DNA from: Microvirga sp. VF16
GTDB taxonomy: Bacteria > Pseudomonadota > Alphaproteobacteria > Rhizobiales > Beijerinckiaceae
Direction: 5' to 3'
NCBI RefSeq assembly: GCF_016864375.1
Contig: NZ_CP069354.1
Span: forward strand, 682,001 to 746,000
Length of the DNA: 64,000 bases
The notes under the pieces are model-generated. The model did not search any database. It saw only the letters and a program-made list of their open reading frames with translations, and was not told the origin of the DNA. The translations under genes and the position numbers were made by a program. Shown here in pieces: positions 8,672-17,534 of the stretch (positions are counted from its first letter, which is position 1; every line of letters begins with the position of its first letter).

Positions 8672-9997
8672 ATGTTGGTCGTTCAAGCTCCCCCGAAGAA
8701 ACCCTCCGTCCACCAGCGGATCCTGCGCCAGTCGACCATCGGCGGTGTGGCCATGATCGCCCTCTTCGGAGGCACGATCGGCCTCTGGGCGGCCACCTCG
8801 ACCCTGTCGGGCGCCGTCGTCGCCGGCGGTCAGTTCGTGGTCGATACCAGCGTCAAGAAGGTCCAGCACTCCACCGGCGGCATCGTCGGCGAGCTGAAGG
8901 TCAAGGAGGGCGACCGTGTCGCCCAGGGCGATCTTCTGGTCCGCCTCGACGAGACGGTCACCCGTGCGAACCTTCACGTGGTGTCGAAGCAGCTCGATGA
9001 ATATATCGGCCGCCAGGCTCGCCTGGAGGCGGAGCGCGACGGTATTTCCACGATCGAGATGCCGGCGGAGTTCGCTGCTCGTCTCAATGAGCCGGCCGTT
9101 CAGAAGATCGTGTCCTCGGAGCGCACCCTGTTCATCGCACGTGCCGCCTCCCGCGATGCGCAGAAGGACCAGCTCAAGAAGCGCATCGCCCAGTCCCAGG
9201 ACGAGATCGTGGGATTGAAGGCTCAGCAGACAGCGAAGACCCGCGAGGCCGAGCTGATCGTGGCTGAGCTGAAGGGCGTTCGCGACCTCTATGAGAAGAA
9301 CCTGGTTCCGATCACGCGGTTGAACGCGCTCGAGCGCGATGCCGCCAGCATCGAGGGTCAGCGCGGCCAGCTCATCGCTGCCGTCGCTCAGGCCGAGAGC
9401 CGCATCGCCGAGACCCAGTTCCAGATCATCCAGATCGACGAGCAGATGCGCGCCGAGGCGATGCAGGAACTGCGCGAGATCCAGGGCAAGGTCGCGGAAT
9501 ACACCGAGCGCCGCGTGGCGGCCGAGGATCAGCTGAAGCGGATCGACATCCGTGCGCCCAGCGACGGTTATGTCCACCAGCTCAACGTCCACACGATCGG
9601 CGGCGTCATCTCTCCCGCGGAGCCGGTGATGAACATCGTTCCGGTCAACGACAAGCTCGAGCTCGAGGCCAAGGTACTGCCCAACGAGATCGATCAGGTG
9701 AAGATCGGCCAGAAGGCGACGGTGAAGGTCCATGCCTCCAATGCGCGCATGATGCCCGATCTGCACGGCTCGGTGAGCCGGATCTCGGCGGACGTGTCGC
9801 GCGACCAGCAGACCGGCACGACCTTCTACACGATCCGCATCGAACTGCCTCAGGAAGAGCTCAAGAAGCTTGAAAACCTGCATCTGATCGCCGGTATGCA
9901 GGCCGAGGTGTTCGTCCAGGTCAATGAACGCACGCCGTTCGAATACTTCTTCAAGCCCATGCAGGAGCAGATCGCCCGCGCCTTCCGCGAGCACTGA
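8672..9997 (+). CDS. Type I secretion periplasmic adaptor (HlyD/PrtE family)
   Basis: This 441-residue membrane-fusion protein has a short cytoplasmic N-terminus and one transmembrane helix at about 25-47 (GGVAMIALFGGTIGLWAAT). A lipoyl/barrel part follows (KKVQHSTGGIVGELKVKEGD). The long alpha-helical hairpin (about 95-290) is rich in Glu/Gln/Lys, and the C-terminal beta-barrel contains IRAPSDGYVHQLNVHTIGG. It bridges the inner-membrane ABC protein and the outer-membrane channel. It starts immediately after the ATPase stop. Neither a TolC homologue nor an RTX substrate is encoded in the window, so the cargo must lie elsewhere. Confidence 0.93.
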   Translation: MLVVQAPPKKPSVHQRILRQSTIGGVAMIALFGGTIGLWAATSTLSGAVVAGGQFVVDTSVKKVQHSTGGIVGELKVKEGDRVAQGDLLVRLDETVTRANLHVVSKQLDEYIGRQARLEAERDGISTIEMPAEFAARLNEPAVQKIVSSERTLFIARAASRDAQKDQLKKRIAQSQDEIVGLKAQQTAKTREAELIVAELKGVRDLYEKNLVPITRLNALERDAASIEGQRGQLIAAVAQAESRIAETQFQIIQIDEQMRAEAMQELREIQGKVAEYTERRVAAEDQLKRIDIRAPSDGYVHQLNVHTIGGVISPAEPVMNIVPVNDKLELEAKVLPNEIDQVKIGQKATVKVHASNARMMPDLHGSVSRISADVSRDQQTGTTFYTIRIELPQEELKKLENLHLIAGMQAEVFVQVNERTPFEYFFKPMQEQIARAFREH

Positions 9998-10022
9998 TCT
10001 TTTCTCCTTGAACGACCGAGAG

Positions 10023-10058
10023 CCGCGGCCGGTGCTGACTGCACCGGTCGCGGTTTTC
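10023..10058 (+). terminator. Rho-independent terminator of the type I secretion operon
   Basis: CCGCGGCCGGTGC (10023-10035) pairs with GCACCGGTCGCGG (10041-10053) across a 5-base loop, with one G-T pair, and is followed by TTTT. It lies 25 bases after the adaptor stop. Confidence 0.85.
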
Positions 10059-10211
10059 ATTTGAATCCTCCCCGATGCCCTCTCGAGTCCGGTCAAGCCT
10101 GGAAAGTTCGACGCACAAGCCCATAACAGGGGCGAAGGCTACCTTTCCCGGTCGCTTTCCATCGAAGTTGAACTCTGACGTCTGGCCGCAAGGCCCGTTG
10201 CGCCCGCTTCG

Positions 10212-12482
10212 ATGAAAGTGTTGATTTTTCTTGAGGAACTTAGCGTTTTGAGGATCATCTTCCGCTTTGGCGGTATCGCAATGCTCGTGGCGGCCATCGT
10301 CATCCTGGCCGTACTGCCCTTTGCTACATCCTTCGTGGAACAATGGTCGCGCCGTGATGTCGAGCTGCGATCCCGCCTCGTGTTCAATTCCGTCCGGGAT
10401 CAGGTCAGCGGACTTCTGGCCCGCAACGACGCTCAGCAGGCCGGCATCCTGTTCGAGCGCATCGCCACCGACGAGCGTGTGCTCGCCATCGGCTATTGCG
10501 ACGGGCAGGAACTGCGCTTCCCCACCAGCAACATGCCCCCGTCCTTCTCCTGCTCCGAGGCTTCCCGGTCCGATGCGGAAAGTTTTTCGGTTGTCAGGAG
10601 TCAGGATCGCAACATCCTGGTCAGCTCCTTCCCTCTGAACGCAGGAGGCCGACGAGGGCACCTCGTGGTGCTGCACGACCTGAGCTATGCCGACCAGCGC
10701 GGCGGGGAGGCAAGAAACTATCTCTTCCTGGCGCTTGCCGGCGTCGCCTTCGGAGCTGCAGCGCTTGCGGCCATGATCGCGGCCATCATCATGCGCCGAT
10801 GGCTGGCCTCCATCCGGCAGGCGCTTGAGAGCGCCCGCGCCGGGAATGCCAATCCGCCCCCGGAGGAGAACATCATTCCGCTCGGCCAGGAAATCCGCGA
10901 TGTGCTCCAGGAGCTTGAAGCCTCAAGGCGGACCATCGATGCGGCGCATACGGATTGGAGCCCGGAGACACTGCGGGCGGCCTTGTCCAACGAGCTGTCG
11001 GGCTCGGAGGTGATCGTGGTCTCGAACCGCGAGCCCTATATCCACAACCGCACCGAGGGCGGTGAGATTTCCCTGCAGATCCCCGCCAGCGGCCTCGTCT
11101 CTGCCCTGGAGCCGGTGGTGCGCGCCTGCGGCGGCACCTGGGTGGCCCATGGCAGTGGCACGGCGGATCGGGACACGGTCGATGCCTATGATCGGGTGCC
11201 CGTGCCTCCGAATCATCCCTCATACACCCTGCGCCGCGTCTGGCTCTCGGAGGAGGAGCAGGATGGATACTATTACGGGGCGGCCAATGAGGGTCTCTGG
11301 CCCCTGTGCCATATTGCCTTCGTCCGGCCGGTCTTTCGCGAAACGGATTGGCAGCTCTACCGGTCCGTCAACGAGAAGTTCGCCGAGGCGGTGGTCGCCG
11401 AGGCCAAGCGCGAGGATCCGATCATCCTGGTGCAGGATTATCACTTTGCGCTACTGCCGCGCATGATCCGCGACAGGCTGCCCCGGGCGACCATCGTCAC
11501 CTTCTGGCACATCCCTTGGCCGAATGCCGAAATCTTTGGGATCTGCCCCTGGCGGGAGGAGGTCATCGACGGGCTCCTGGGGTCCTCGATCCTCGGCTTC
11601 CACACCCAGGCCCATTGCAACAATTTTCTCGACTCCGTCGATTCCTACGTGGAAAGCCGCATCGACCGAGAGCGGGATTCGGTGATCTTCGGCGGCGAGG
11701 AAACCCTGATCCGCCCCTATCCGATCTCCATCGAGTGGCCGCCCACCGCCATGGAAGGCCAGAGACCTGTGGAGGAATGCCGCAGGATCGTACGTGAGCG
11801 TCTGGGACTGCCCCTGACCATGCGCATCGGCGTCGGCATCGAACGGTTCGACTACACGAAAGGCATTATCGACCGCATGCAGGCCATTGATACGCTCTTG
11901 GCCGAGCATCCGGAATGGCGGGGCAATTTTGCTTTCGTTCAGGTGGCAGCGCCTACCAGAAGCAAGCTTTCCAATTATCGCCAGCTCCAGGAAGAGGCCG
12001 AGGCCTTGGCGCGCGACATCAACGAGAAACATGGCGGCAATGGATACGAGCCCATCAAGCTCCTCATTCGCCATCATGAGCCCCACGAAGTGTTTGAGCT
12101 TTTCCGTGCGGCGGATCTGTGCATCGTGTCGAGCCTGCACGACGGCATGAATCTCGTGGCCAAGGAATTCGTGGCCGCGCGGGACGACGAGCAGGGCGTG
12201 CTCATTCTGTCGGCATTCGCCGGCGCTTCCCGCGAGTTGTCGGAGGCACTGATCGTAAACCCTTACAATGCCCATGCCATGGGCGAGGCCATCAATCGCG
12301 CGCTCACCATGCCGCAGCCCGAACAGCGCGAGCGGATGCGGCTGATGCGCGATCAGGTCAAGGAACGCAATGTTTATCGCTGGGCCGGGCAGATGCTGCT
12401 GGCAGCCTCGCGCCTGCGCAAGCAGCAGAGGATCAGGCGGTTGATCGCCAGGGGACGGAGGCTTGCGCCGGCCAATGCGTGA
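10212..12482 (+). CDS. Membrane-anchored trehalose-6-phosphate synthase-like GT20 glycosyltransferase
   Basis: This 756-residue protein has an unusual front end. A transmembrane helix at about 18-40 is followed by about 130 residues that would be periplasmic (with cysteines in GYCDGQ and SFSCSE), a second helix at about 172-196, and a HAMP-like linker. The GT20 domain starts near residue 265 ([10 protein letters not shown]). It continues with [38 protein letters not shown] and [15 protein letters not shown], all counterparts of OtsA motifs. Canonical OtsA is about 470 residues and soluble. It should transfer glucose from a nucleotide sugar to a sugar phosphate, most simply making trehalose-6-P. 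A TTG at 10248 with GAGGAA in front is an alternative start that keeps both helices. It heads a cluster with a phosphatase and a GH15 enzyme. Confidence 0.88.
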   Translation: MKVLIFLEELSVLRIIFRFGGIAMLVAAIVILAVLPFATSFVEQWSRRDVELRSRLVFNSVRDQVSGLLARNDAQQAGILFERIATDERVLAIGYCDGQELRFPTSNMPPSFSCSEASRSDAESFSVVRSQDRNILVSSFPLNAGGRRGHLVVLHDLSYADQRGGEARNYLFLALAGVAFGAAALAAMIAAIIMRRWLASIRQALESARAGNANPPPEENIIPLGQEIRDVLQELEASRRTIDAAHTDWSPETLRAALSNELSGSEVIVVSNREPYIHNRTEGGEISLQIPASGLVSALEPVVRACGGTWVAHGSGTADRDTVDAYDRVPVPPNHPSYTLRRVWLSEEEQDGYYYGAANEGLWPLCHIAFVRPVFRETDWQLYRSVNEKFAEAVVAEAKREDPIILVQDYHFALLPRMIRDRLPRATIVTFWHIPWPNAEIFGICPWREEVIDGLLGSSILGFHTQAHCNNFLDSVDSYVESRIDRERDSVIFGGEETLIRPYPISIEWPPTAMEGQRPVEECRRIVRERLGLPLTMRIGVGIERFDYTKGIIDRMQAIDTLLAEHPEWRGNFAFVQVAAPTRSKLSNYRQLQEEAEALARDINEKHGGNGYEPIKLLIRHHEPHEVFELFRAADLCIVSSLHDGMNLVAKEFVAARDDEQGVLILSAFAGASRELSEALIVNPYNAHAMGEAINRALTMPQPEQRERMRLMRDQVKERNVYRWAGQMLLAASRLRKQQRIRRLIARGRRLAPANA

Positions 12483-12504
12483 AGCTCCTGCAGGACAGAG
12501 TCCG

Positions 12505-13257
12505 ATGGCTGACGTGAATGAGGATTACGCTCTCTTTCTCGATTTCGACGGAACTCTCGTCGACATCGTCGAGCGTCCCGATGCGGTTGCAGTGGACCCG
12601 GCCCTGCCGGATGTCCTCACCAGGTTGCAGGAGCGGCTTGGCGGTGCGCTCGCGATCATCAGCGGACGTCCCGTCGATTTTCTCGATGGGCGTTTCGTGC
12701 CCCATGTTTTCGATATGGCGGGGCTTCATGGGCTCGAGCACCGCATCGCAGGACAGCTCTCCATGTGTGATCAGGACGAGCATCCCGCTCTGCGCGAGAT
12801 GGTCGAATGCCTGTCCAGGACCGTTGCCGGCAAAGAGGGCGTCCTGATCGAGGACAAGGGATGCTCCGTTGCCATTCACTGGCGCCTTGCCCCCCACGAG
12901 AAGGATTTCGCCCTGGCCATGGCTCATGCGGCAGTCGAAGCGCTGGGCGCGGATTACCGTGTTCAACACGGGAAAGCTGTGGCAGAAATCCTTCCTTCGG
13001 CGGCGGGGAAGGGGAAAGTGATCGAGAGATTTCTCCACGAATCTCCCTACAAGGGACGGCGACCGATCTTCGTCGGCGACGATCTCACCGACGAGAACGG
13101 TTTCAAGACCGTGAATGCACATGGCGGCCTGTCCGTCCGCATTGGCGCGGGAGAAACCATTGCCAAGGTTCGCCTTGGAACGCCCGCGGAGCTGCGACAT
13201 TGCCTGTCCGCATGGGCTTTCGAAGGGGTATTGCCTTTCAAAGGGGATAATTGCTGA
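12505..13257 (+). CDS. otsB: Trehalose-6-phosphate phosphatase
   Basis: This 250-residue HAD-superfamily enzyme removes the phosphate made by the preceding synthase. Motif I is LFLDFDGTLVDIV near the N-terminus, motif II is in IISGRPVDFLDG, and motif III/IV is FVGDDLTDENGF. An inserted cap domain between them is typical of the OtsB family. ATG 12505 gives a family-like N-terminus. The frame is open to 12463, but that stretch overlaps the synthase coding region. It is 22 bases after the GT20 stop and ends one base before the GH15 start, so the three genes form one operon. Confidence 0.93.
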   Translation: MADVNEDYALFLDFDGTLVDIVERPDAVAVDPALPDVLTRLQERLGGALAIISGRPVDFLDGRFVPHVFDMAGLHGLEHRIAGQLSMCDQDEHPALREMVECLSRTVAGKEGVLIEDKGCSVAIHWRLAPHEKDFALAMAHAAVEALGADYRVQHGKAVAEILPSAAGKGKVIERFLHESPYKGRRPIFVGDDLTDENGFKTVNAHGGLSVRIGAGETIAKVRLGTPAELRHCLSAWAFEGVLPFKGDNC

Positions 13258-13258
13258 C

Positions 13259-15067
13259 ATGAGTTCATTAGACCTTGCCGTCATCGGCAATTGCACGATC
13301 TCGGCGCTGGTGGACCGCCGGGCCCAGATCATCTGGAGCTGCTTCCCGCGGTTCGATGCCGACCCGGTCTTCTCCGCCCTGCTCGACAGCCCCGAAGGGC
13401 GGAGTGACGCGGATCAGAAGGGCATCTTCGCCATCGACATGGTCGGCATAGTCTCTTGCGAACAGACCTATCTCGAGAACACGGCGGTCCTCGTCTCGCG
13501 CATGACGGATTCCTTCGGCAATATCCTCGAGATCACGGATTTCGCACCGCGCTTCAAGCATTACGACCGCACCTTCCGCCCGCCGATGCTGATCCGTCGC
13601 GTCTCTCCCGTGAAGGGCCGTCCGCGCATCCGCGTCCGCTTACGGCCTCATTACGACTGGGGCGGCTACACGCCGAACCTGACCCGCGGCAGCAACCACC
13701 TGCGCTTCGTCGGCCCTGCCTACTCATTGCGACTCACCACCGATGCGTCCGTGTCCTACGTGCAGGAGGAGCGGCCTTTTGTCGTCGACCGGCCCTTGTC
13801 GTTCTTCTTTGGCGAGGACGAGCCGCTCCGGTCCGAGACGGACTCCACGGCCCGGGCCTTCCTTGACAGCACGGTCGATTTCTGGCGCGACTGGGTGCGC
13901 TCCCTGTCCATTCCTTTCGACTGGCAGGAGGCGGTGATCCGCGCAGCCATCACGCTCAAGCTGTGTAATTACGAGGAGACCGGCGCCATCGTGGCGGCGC
14001 TCACCACCTCGGTGCCGGAAGCGCCCCACACGCAGCGCAACTGGGACTACCGCTATTGCTGGCTGCGTGACGCCTATTTCGTGATCCAGGCCCTCAACCG
14101 TCTCGGCACCACCAAGACGATGGAGGAATATCTTACCTACATCACGAACATCGTCGACGACATGGAGGCCATTCCCGACCAGAAGGACATGCCGCCGCTC
14201 TTCAGCATCACACGATCGCCTTACCTCGAGGAGCGGGAGGCCACCGCTCTGGCGGGCTATCGCGGCATGGGCCCCGTGCGCGTCGGTAACGCGGCCTATA
14301 CGCAGATCCAGAACGACGCCTATGGCAGTGTCGTCCTGGCCTCCGTTCACGCCTTCCTGGACAGGCGCCTGATCCGCACCGGCAACAAGGCGTTGTTCGC
14401 GCATCTGGAAAAGCTGGGGCACAGGGCCATCGAGGTCTTCGACCAGCCGGATGCCGGCCCGTGGGAGCTGCGCACCAAGGCGGCCGTGCATACTTTTCCG
14501 AGCGTGATGTGCTGGGCGGCGTGCGACCGTCTCGTCAAGATCGCCGAGGCCATGGGGCGCGAGGATCGCGCCGCCTTCTGGCGCGAGAATGCCGACCGCA
14601 TGCACAGGGTCATCAACGAGCGTGCGTACAATCCGGAGCTCGGCACCTTCGTCTCTTCCTTCGACGGCGAGCATCTGGATGCGACGCTCCTTCTCCTGGC
14701 GGAGCTCGATTTCGCGAAGGCCGACGATCCGCGCTTCATCGCGACCGTGGAGGCTTGCGGCAAGGCTCTGCGGCGCGGCGACCTTCTTCTGCGTTATGAT
14801 GTGGAAGACGATTTCGGCCTCATGCATACGGCTTTCATGATCTGCGGCTTCTGGTACGTGGATGCCCTGAACGTCATCGGGCGCAAGGACGAGGCGAAGG
14901 AGCTGTTCGAGCACATCCTGAGCTTGCGCAATTCCTTCGGGCTCTTCTCCGAGGATGCGGATTACACGACCGGGGAATTGTGGGGCAATTTCCCCCAGAC
15001 CTATTCCATGGTCGGTCTCATCAACTCCGCCGTGCGCCTGAGCCGGAGCTGGGAGGAAGCGTTCTGA
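13259..15067 (+). CDS. Glycoside hydrolase family 15 protein (glucoamylase/trehalase-like)
   Basis: This 602-residue enzyme has an N-terminal beta-sandwich (about 1-220) and a C-terminal alpha/alpha-barrel. The substrate-site signature NWDYRYCWLRDAYFVIQAL is clear, and the late segment LFSEDADYTTGELWGNFPQTY probably carries a catalytic carboxylate. GH15 proteins of this bacterial type include trehalases and glucan hydrolases. No signal peptide is seen, so it acts in the cytoplasm. ATG 13259 follows the otsB stop by one base, so coupling is likely; the frame extends upstream only inside otsB. Placed after a trehalose pathway and before glucokinase, it may hydrolyse trehalose to glucose. The exact substrate is inferred. 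Confidence 0.9.
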   Translation: MSSLDLAVIGNCTISALVDRRAQIIWSCFPRFDADPVFSALLDSPEGRSDADQKGIFAIDMVGIVSCEQTYLENTAVLVSRMTDSFGNILEITDFAPRFKHYDRTFRPPMLIRRVSPVKGRPRIRVRLRPHYDWGGYTPNLTRGSNHLRFVGPAYSLRLTTDASVSYVQEERPFVVDRPLSFFFGEDEPLRSETDSTARAFLDSTVDFWRDWVRSLSIPFDWQEAVIRAAITLKLCNYEETGAIVAALTTSVPEAPHTQRNWDYRYCWLRDAYFVIQALNRLGTTKTMEEYLTYITNIVDDMEAIPDQKDMPPLFSITRSPYLEEREATALAGYRGMGPVRVGNAAYTQIQNDAYGSVVLASVHAFLDRRLIRTGNKALFAHLEKLGHRAIEVFDQPDAGPWELRTKAAVHTFPSVMCWAACDRLVKIAEAMGREDRAAFWRENADRMHRVINERAYNPELGTFVSSFDGEHLDATLLLLAELDFAKADDPRFIATVEACGKALRRGDLLLRYDVEDDFGLMHTAFMICGFWYVDALNVIGRKDEAKELFEHILSLRNSFGLFSEDADYTTGELWGNFPQTYSMVGLINSAVRLSRSWEEAF

Positions 15068-15110
15068 GATGAGTGTTCGGCTTGGGTGGCTGAAAGGACG
15101 ATAGGTTTCG

Positions 15111-16109
15111 ATGTTCGCATTTCCTGTTCTGCTCGGGGATATCGGCGGGACCAATGCCCGCTTCGCCGTATTGCCCGCGCCCGGTGCACCGGTTCAGCTG
15201 TTGCCGCGCACGCTGACGGCGCAGACGCCCGATCCGGTCGGAGCCATCAGGATTGCGCTCGAAGCCTATGAGGGACCGGCACCCCGTTCCGCCATCATCG
15301 CGGTGGCGACCCGGGTGGATGCTCCCGCGATCCGCCTCACCAACGCTCATTGGGTGGTCGATGCCGAGGCCATCGGCACAGCGCTGAAACTCGAGCGCGT
15401 GACCCTCGTCAACGACTACACGCCGGTTGCCGCTTCGGTGACGGTGCTCGACGAGGCCAAGGGCGATCTCGCCCCCATCGGCACGTTTCCGCCAGCCAGG
15501 CCCGGCGCGCGTGTCGTGCTCGGACCCGGAACAGGCCTTGGAGCAGGGGCGCTCGTGCCGGTCGAGGATCGCCTGGCGATCCTCGCGACCGAGGCAGGTC
15601 ACATGGAGTTCGGGCCGACGAATGACGAAGAAACCGCCATCTGGCCGCACCTGGAGCGGGTGGGCGGGCGGATCTCGGGAGAGGTCGTGCTCTCCGGCCC
15701 CGGCCTGTTCCGCATCGCCAAGGCGCTCGCGGCGCATCGCTGTGTCGATTGTCCCTTCACGATCCCCAACGACGTCCTGGCGGCTGCTCGCGAGGGCGAT
15801 GAACTGGCGATGGATTCGCTGACGCATTTCGCGCGCTTCCTCGGACGCTTCGCCGGCGATCTGGCGCTGACCTTCGAATCCTCCGGCGGCGTCTTCATCG
15901 CCGGCGGCATCGCGCCCCGCATGGTCGACATCCTGCAGGCCGGCGACTTTCGGAACGCTTTCGACCGCAAGGCGCCGCACGATGCCTGGGCCAGGAAGGT
16001 GCCGGTTTACGCTATCGTCAATCCGGAACCGGCCCTGCAGGGGCTTGCCGCCATCGTCTCGAGCCTGCAGCGTTTCGTCTTCCAATCTCAAGGGTGGCAG
16101 GCTACCTGA
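15111..16109 (+). CDS. glk: Glucokinase
   Basis: This 332-residue protein matches the bacterial glucokinase (Glk) family, close to the 321 residues of the E. coli enzyme. The N-terminal ATP-binding phosphate loop is LLGDIGGTNARFAVL, the catalytic region includes TLVNDYTPVAAS (Asp as base), and VVLGPGTGLGAGALV and ATEAGHMEF follow. A late GGVFIAGGIAPRM adenosine motif is also present. It phosphorylates glucose to glucose-6-P. It follows the GH15 gene after 43 bases in the same direction, which fits recapture of glucose released from trehalose and resupply of the trehalose-6-P precursor. Confidence 0.93.
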   Translation: MFAFPVLLGDIGGTNARFAVLPAPGAPVQLLPRTLTAQTPDPVGAIRIALEAYEGPAPRSAIIAVATRVDAPAIRLTNAHWVVDAEAIGTALKLERVTLVNDYTPVAASVTVLDEAKGDLAPIGTFPPARPGARVVLGPGTGLGAGALVPVEDRLAILATEAGHMEFGPTNDEETAIWPHLERVGGRISGEVVLSGPGLFRIAKALAAHRCVDCPFTIPNDVLAAAREGDELAMDSLTHFARFLGRFAGDLALTFESSGGVFIAGGIAPRMVDILQAGDFRNAFDRKAPHDAWARKVPVYAIVNPEPALQGLAAIVSSLQRFVFQSQGWQAT

Positions 16110-16121
16110 CAGGTCCTGCCT

Positions 16122-16213
16122 GGAGCATTTTTCGGCGAAGTGGATCCGGTTCGCCGTCAAAAAATGCGGAGAAATAAAGAAGAGAGCTGATTCCACGTCG
16201 GTGGAAACAGCTC
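16122..16213. repeat. Intergenic palindromic element (family D)
   Basis: There are two consecutive hairpin-forming units. GCATTTTTCGGCGAA pairs with TTCGCCGTCAAAAAATGC at about 16124-16168. AGAGCTGATTCCACGTCGG is followed by a GTGGAAACAGCTC arm at about 16185-16213. It fills most of the glk to amidohydrolase gap, and only one copy was seen here. Confidence 0.6.
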
Positions 16214-16234
16214 CAAAACCTTGATTGACGGAAC

Positions 16235-17350
16235 ATGAGAACAGAAACGATCGCCCTTTCGCCTCTCGCCCCCGGAGCGAACCTGTCGCTGACGGTTCAG
16301 CGCTTCGGCGCGGAAGGTGCCCGTCCGCGCATCTATGTCCAGGCCTCGCTCCATGCCGACGAGATCCCAGGCATGATCGCGGCCCATCACCTGCGCGAGC
16401 GCCTGACGGCTCTTGAGGCCGAGGGCAAGATCAAGGGCGAGATCATCCTCGTGCCCTCCGCCAATCCCATCGGCCTCGCTCAGCGGGTGATGGGAGACCA
16501 TATCGGGCGCTTCCATCTCGCCGACGGGGTCAACTTCAACCGCGGCTATCCTCACCTCGTGCCGAAGGTCGCCGAGCGGATCGAGGGCAAGCTCACGAAG
16601 GACGGAGAGGCGAATGTCCGCCTGATCCGCGAAGCCCTGCGAGCCGAGCTCGAAGCCTGGAAGCCCTCGAACGCAGCCGAGGTCATGAAGAAGGCCCTGC
16701 TGGGCTTGGCCCAGGAGGCGGACATCGTGCTCGACCTGCACTGCGATTCCGAGGCCGTGGTCCATCTCTACACCCATACCCGCTCGGCGGAGGAATTCTC
16801 AGCCCTCTCCGCGCTCATCGGCTCCCATGCCTATCTGCTGGCCGACGAATCGGGCGACGAGCCTTTCGATGAGGCCTGCAGCCGTCCCTGGGCGGAGCTG
16901 GCCGACCGATTTCCGGATTATCCGATCCCGTTCGGCTGTCATTCGACGACGCTGGAGTTCCGTGGCGAGCAGGACGTGACGCATGAGACGGGACGAGCCG
17001 ATGCGGCGGCGATGATCGATTACATGATCCTGCGCGGCGCGATAGCCGGCGAGGCTCCCCAGATCCCTGAGGCTTTCTGCTATGCAACCCCATTAGCGGC
17101 CTCCGAGCCGGTCCAGGCTCCAGCCAACGGCATCCTGGTGTTCAGGACCGAGGTGGGCGCGAAAGTGAAGGCAGGCGAGGTGATTGCCGAAGTGATCGAT
17201 CCGCTGACCGGCGCAGTGAGGCTGGCCGAGGCCCCATCCGACGGTACAATGTTCGCCCGGGTCGCCGTGCGCTTCGTCACCCAGGGCATGCGGATCGCCA
17301 AGGTCGCCGGCACCACGGCCAAGCGGACGGGCAAGCTGCTGGGGGCATAA
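16235..17350 (+). CDS. Succinylglutamate desuccinylase/aspartoacylase-family zinc amidohydrolase
   Basis: This 371-residue protein has M14-like zinc ligands. These are H40 and E43 in ASLHADEIPG and H169 in VLDLHCD, with a catalytic-type Glu in TTLEFRGE (about 248). A C-terminal segment (about 290-340; APANGILVFRTEVGAKVKAG) looks like the small beta-barrel domain found in many members. The family hydrolyses amide bonds of N-acyl amino acids or related small compounds, and the real substrate is unknown. ATG 16235 is 125 bases after glk, with a palindromic repeat between, so it is probably transcribed independently. Confidence 0.87.
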   Translation: MRTETIALSPLAPGANLSLTVQRFGAEGARPRIYVQASLHADEIPGMIAAHHLRERLTALEAEGKIKGEIILVPSANPIGLAQRVMGDHIGRFHLADGVNFNRGYPHLVPKVAERIEGKLTKDGEANVRLIREALRAELEAWKPSNAAEVMKKALLGLAQEADIVLDLHCDSEAVVHLYTHTRSAEEFSALSALIGSHAYLLADESGDEPFDEACSRPWAELADRFPDYPIPFGCHSTTLEFRGEQDVTHETGRADAAAMIDYMILRGAIAGEAPQIPEAFCYATPLAASEPVQAPANGILVFRTEVGAKVKAGEVIAEVIDPLTGAVRLAEAPSDGTMFARVAVRFVTQGMRIAKVAGTTAKRTGKLLGA

Positions 17351-17370
17351 AATCCTTTGAAAACAAAAAG

Positions 17371-17397
17371 AAAGGCCGCCCTTGCGAGGCGGCCTTT
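17371..17397 (-). terminator. Strong bidirectional terminator
   Basis: AAAGGCCGCC (17371-17380) pairs with GGCGGCCTTT (17388-17397) over a 7-base loop. On the minus strand it is followed by a T-rich run (TTTCTTTTTGTTTTC), ideal for ending the small rreB-like transcript. On the plus strand it can end the amidohydrolase mRNA, though the T-run there is short. Confidence 0.88.
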
Positions 17398-17443
17398 CCA
17401 TTGTCGGTTCCACGGCCCTTGAGGAGCCGCTCCTTGACGTGCG

Positions 17444-17518
17444 TTACGCACCAATCTCGGCAGAGGCCAAGATCCAGGTCACGGCAACCGGGGACCGTAG
17501 GGTATGACAATGAGACAC
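17444..17518 (-). CDS. rreB-like micro-ORF with extended Shine-Dalgarno (24 codons)
   Basis: A GTG start at 17518 opens a 24-codon frame (MSHCHTLRSPVAVTWILASA then EIGA) ending with TAA at 17444-17446. It is preceded by an exceptional ribosome-binding site complementary over 17 bases to the 3' end of 16S rRNA. It is followed 47 bases later by a strong minus-strand terminator, predicting a transcript of roughly 170-200 nt. Extended SD of 17 nt, GTG start, tiny peptide and short mRNA are, from my knowledge, the hallmarks of rreB of Bradyrhizobiaceae (ribosome-regulated expression; 14-residue peptide, about 165-nt mRNA). Similar sites are reported in other Alphaproteobacteria. The peptide here is longer. 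It is divergent from prfC. The function of the peptide, if any, is unknown; the RNA may act mainly by binding 30S subunits. Confidence 0.75.
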   Translation of the reverse strand: MSHCHTLRSPVAVTWILASAEIGA

Positions 17519-17534
17519 TGGATCACCTCCTTTC
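17518..17534 (-). promoter_or_regulatory. 17-nt extended Shine-Dalgarno complementary to the 16S rRNA tail
   Basis: Minus-strand GAAAGGAGGTGATCCAG is complementary over all 17 bases to the alphaproteobacterial 16S 3' end (CTGGATCACCTCCTTTC). The match stops exactly at both ends, and its last G is the first base of the GTG start. An ordinary site in this window shows 4-7 complementary bases. Confidence 0.85.

Noticed and set aside
8012..10096. 694-codon minus-strand open frame over the type I secretion genes
   Set aside because: Antisense shadow of two well-supported genes, rich in low-complexity His/Asp/Leu.
17277..17510. 77-codon minus-strand frame starting at TTG 17510
   Set aside because: It reads through the strong terminator into the amidohydrolase gene and its start is poorly placed relative to the extended Shine-Dalgarno; the GTG frame fits better.
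17518..17534. Fragment of a 16S rRNA gene on the plus strand
   Set aside because: Only 17 bases match exactly and the flanking 16S helix sequence is absent apart from a short CCGTAGGG; the minus-strand extended ribosome-binding site explains it.
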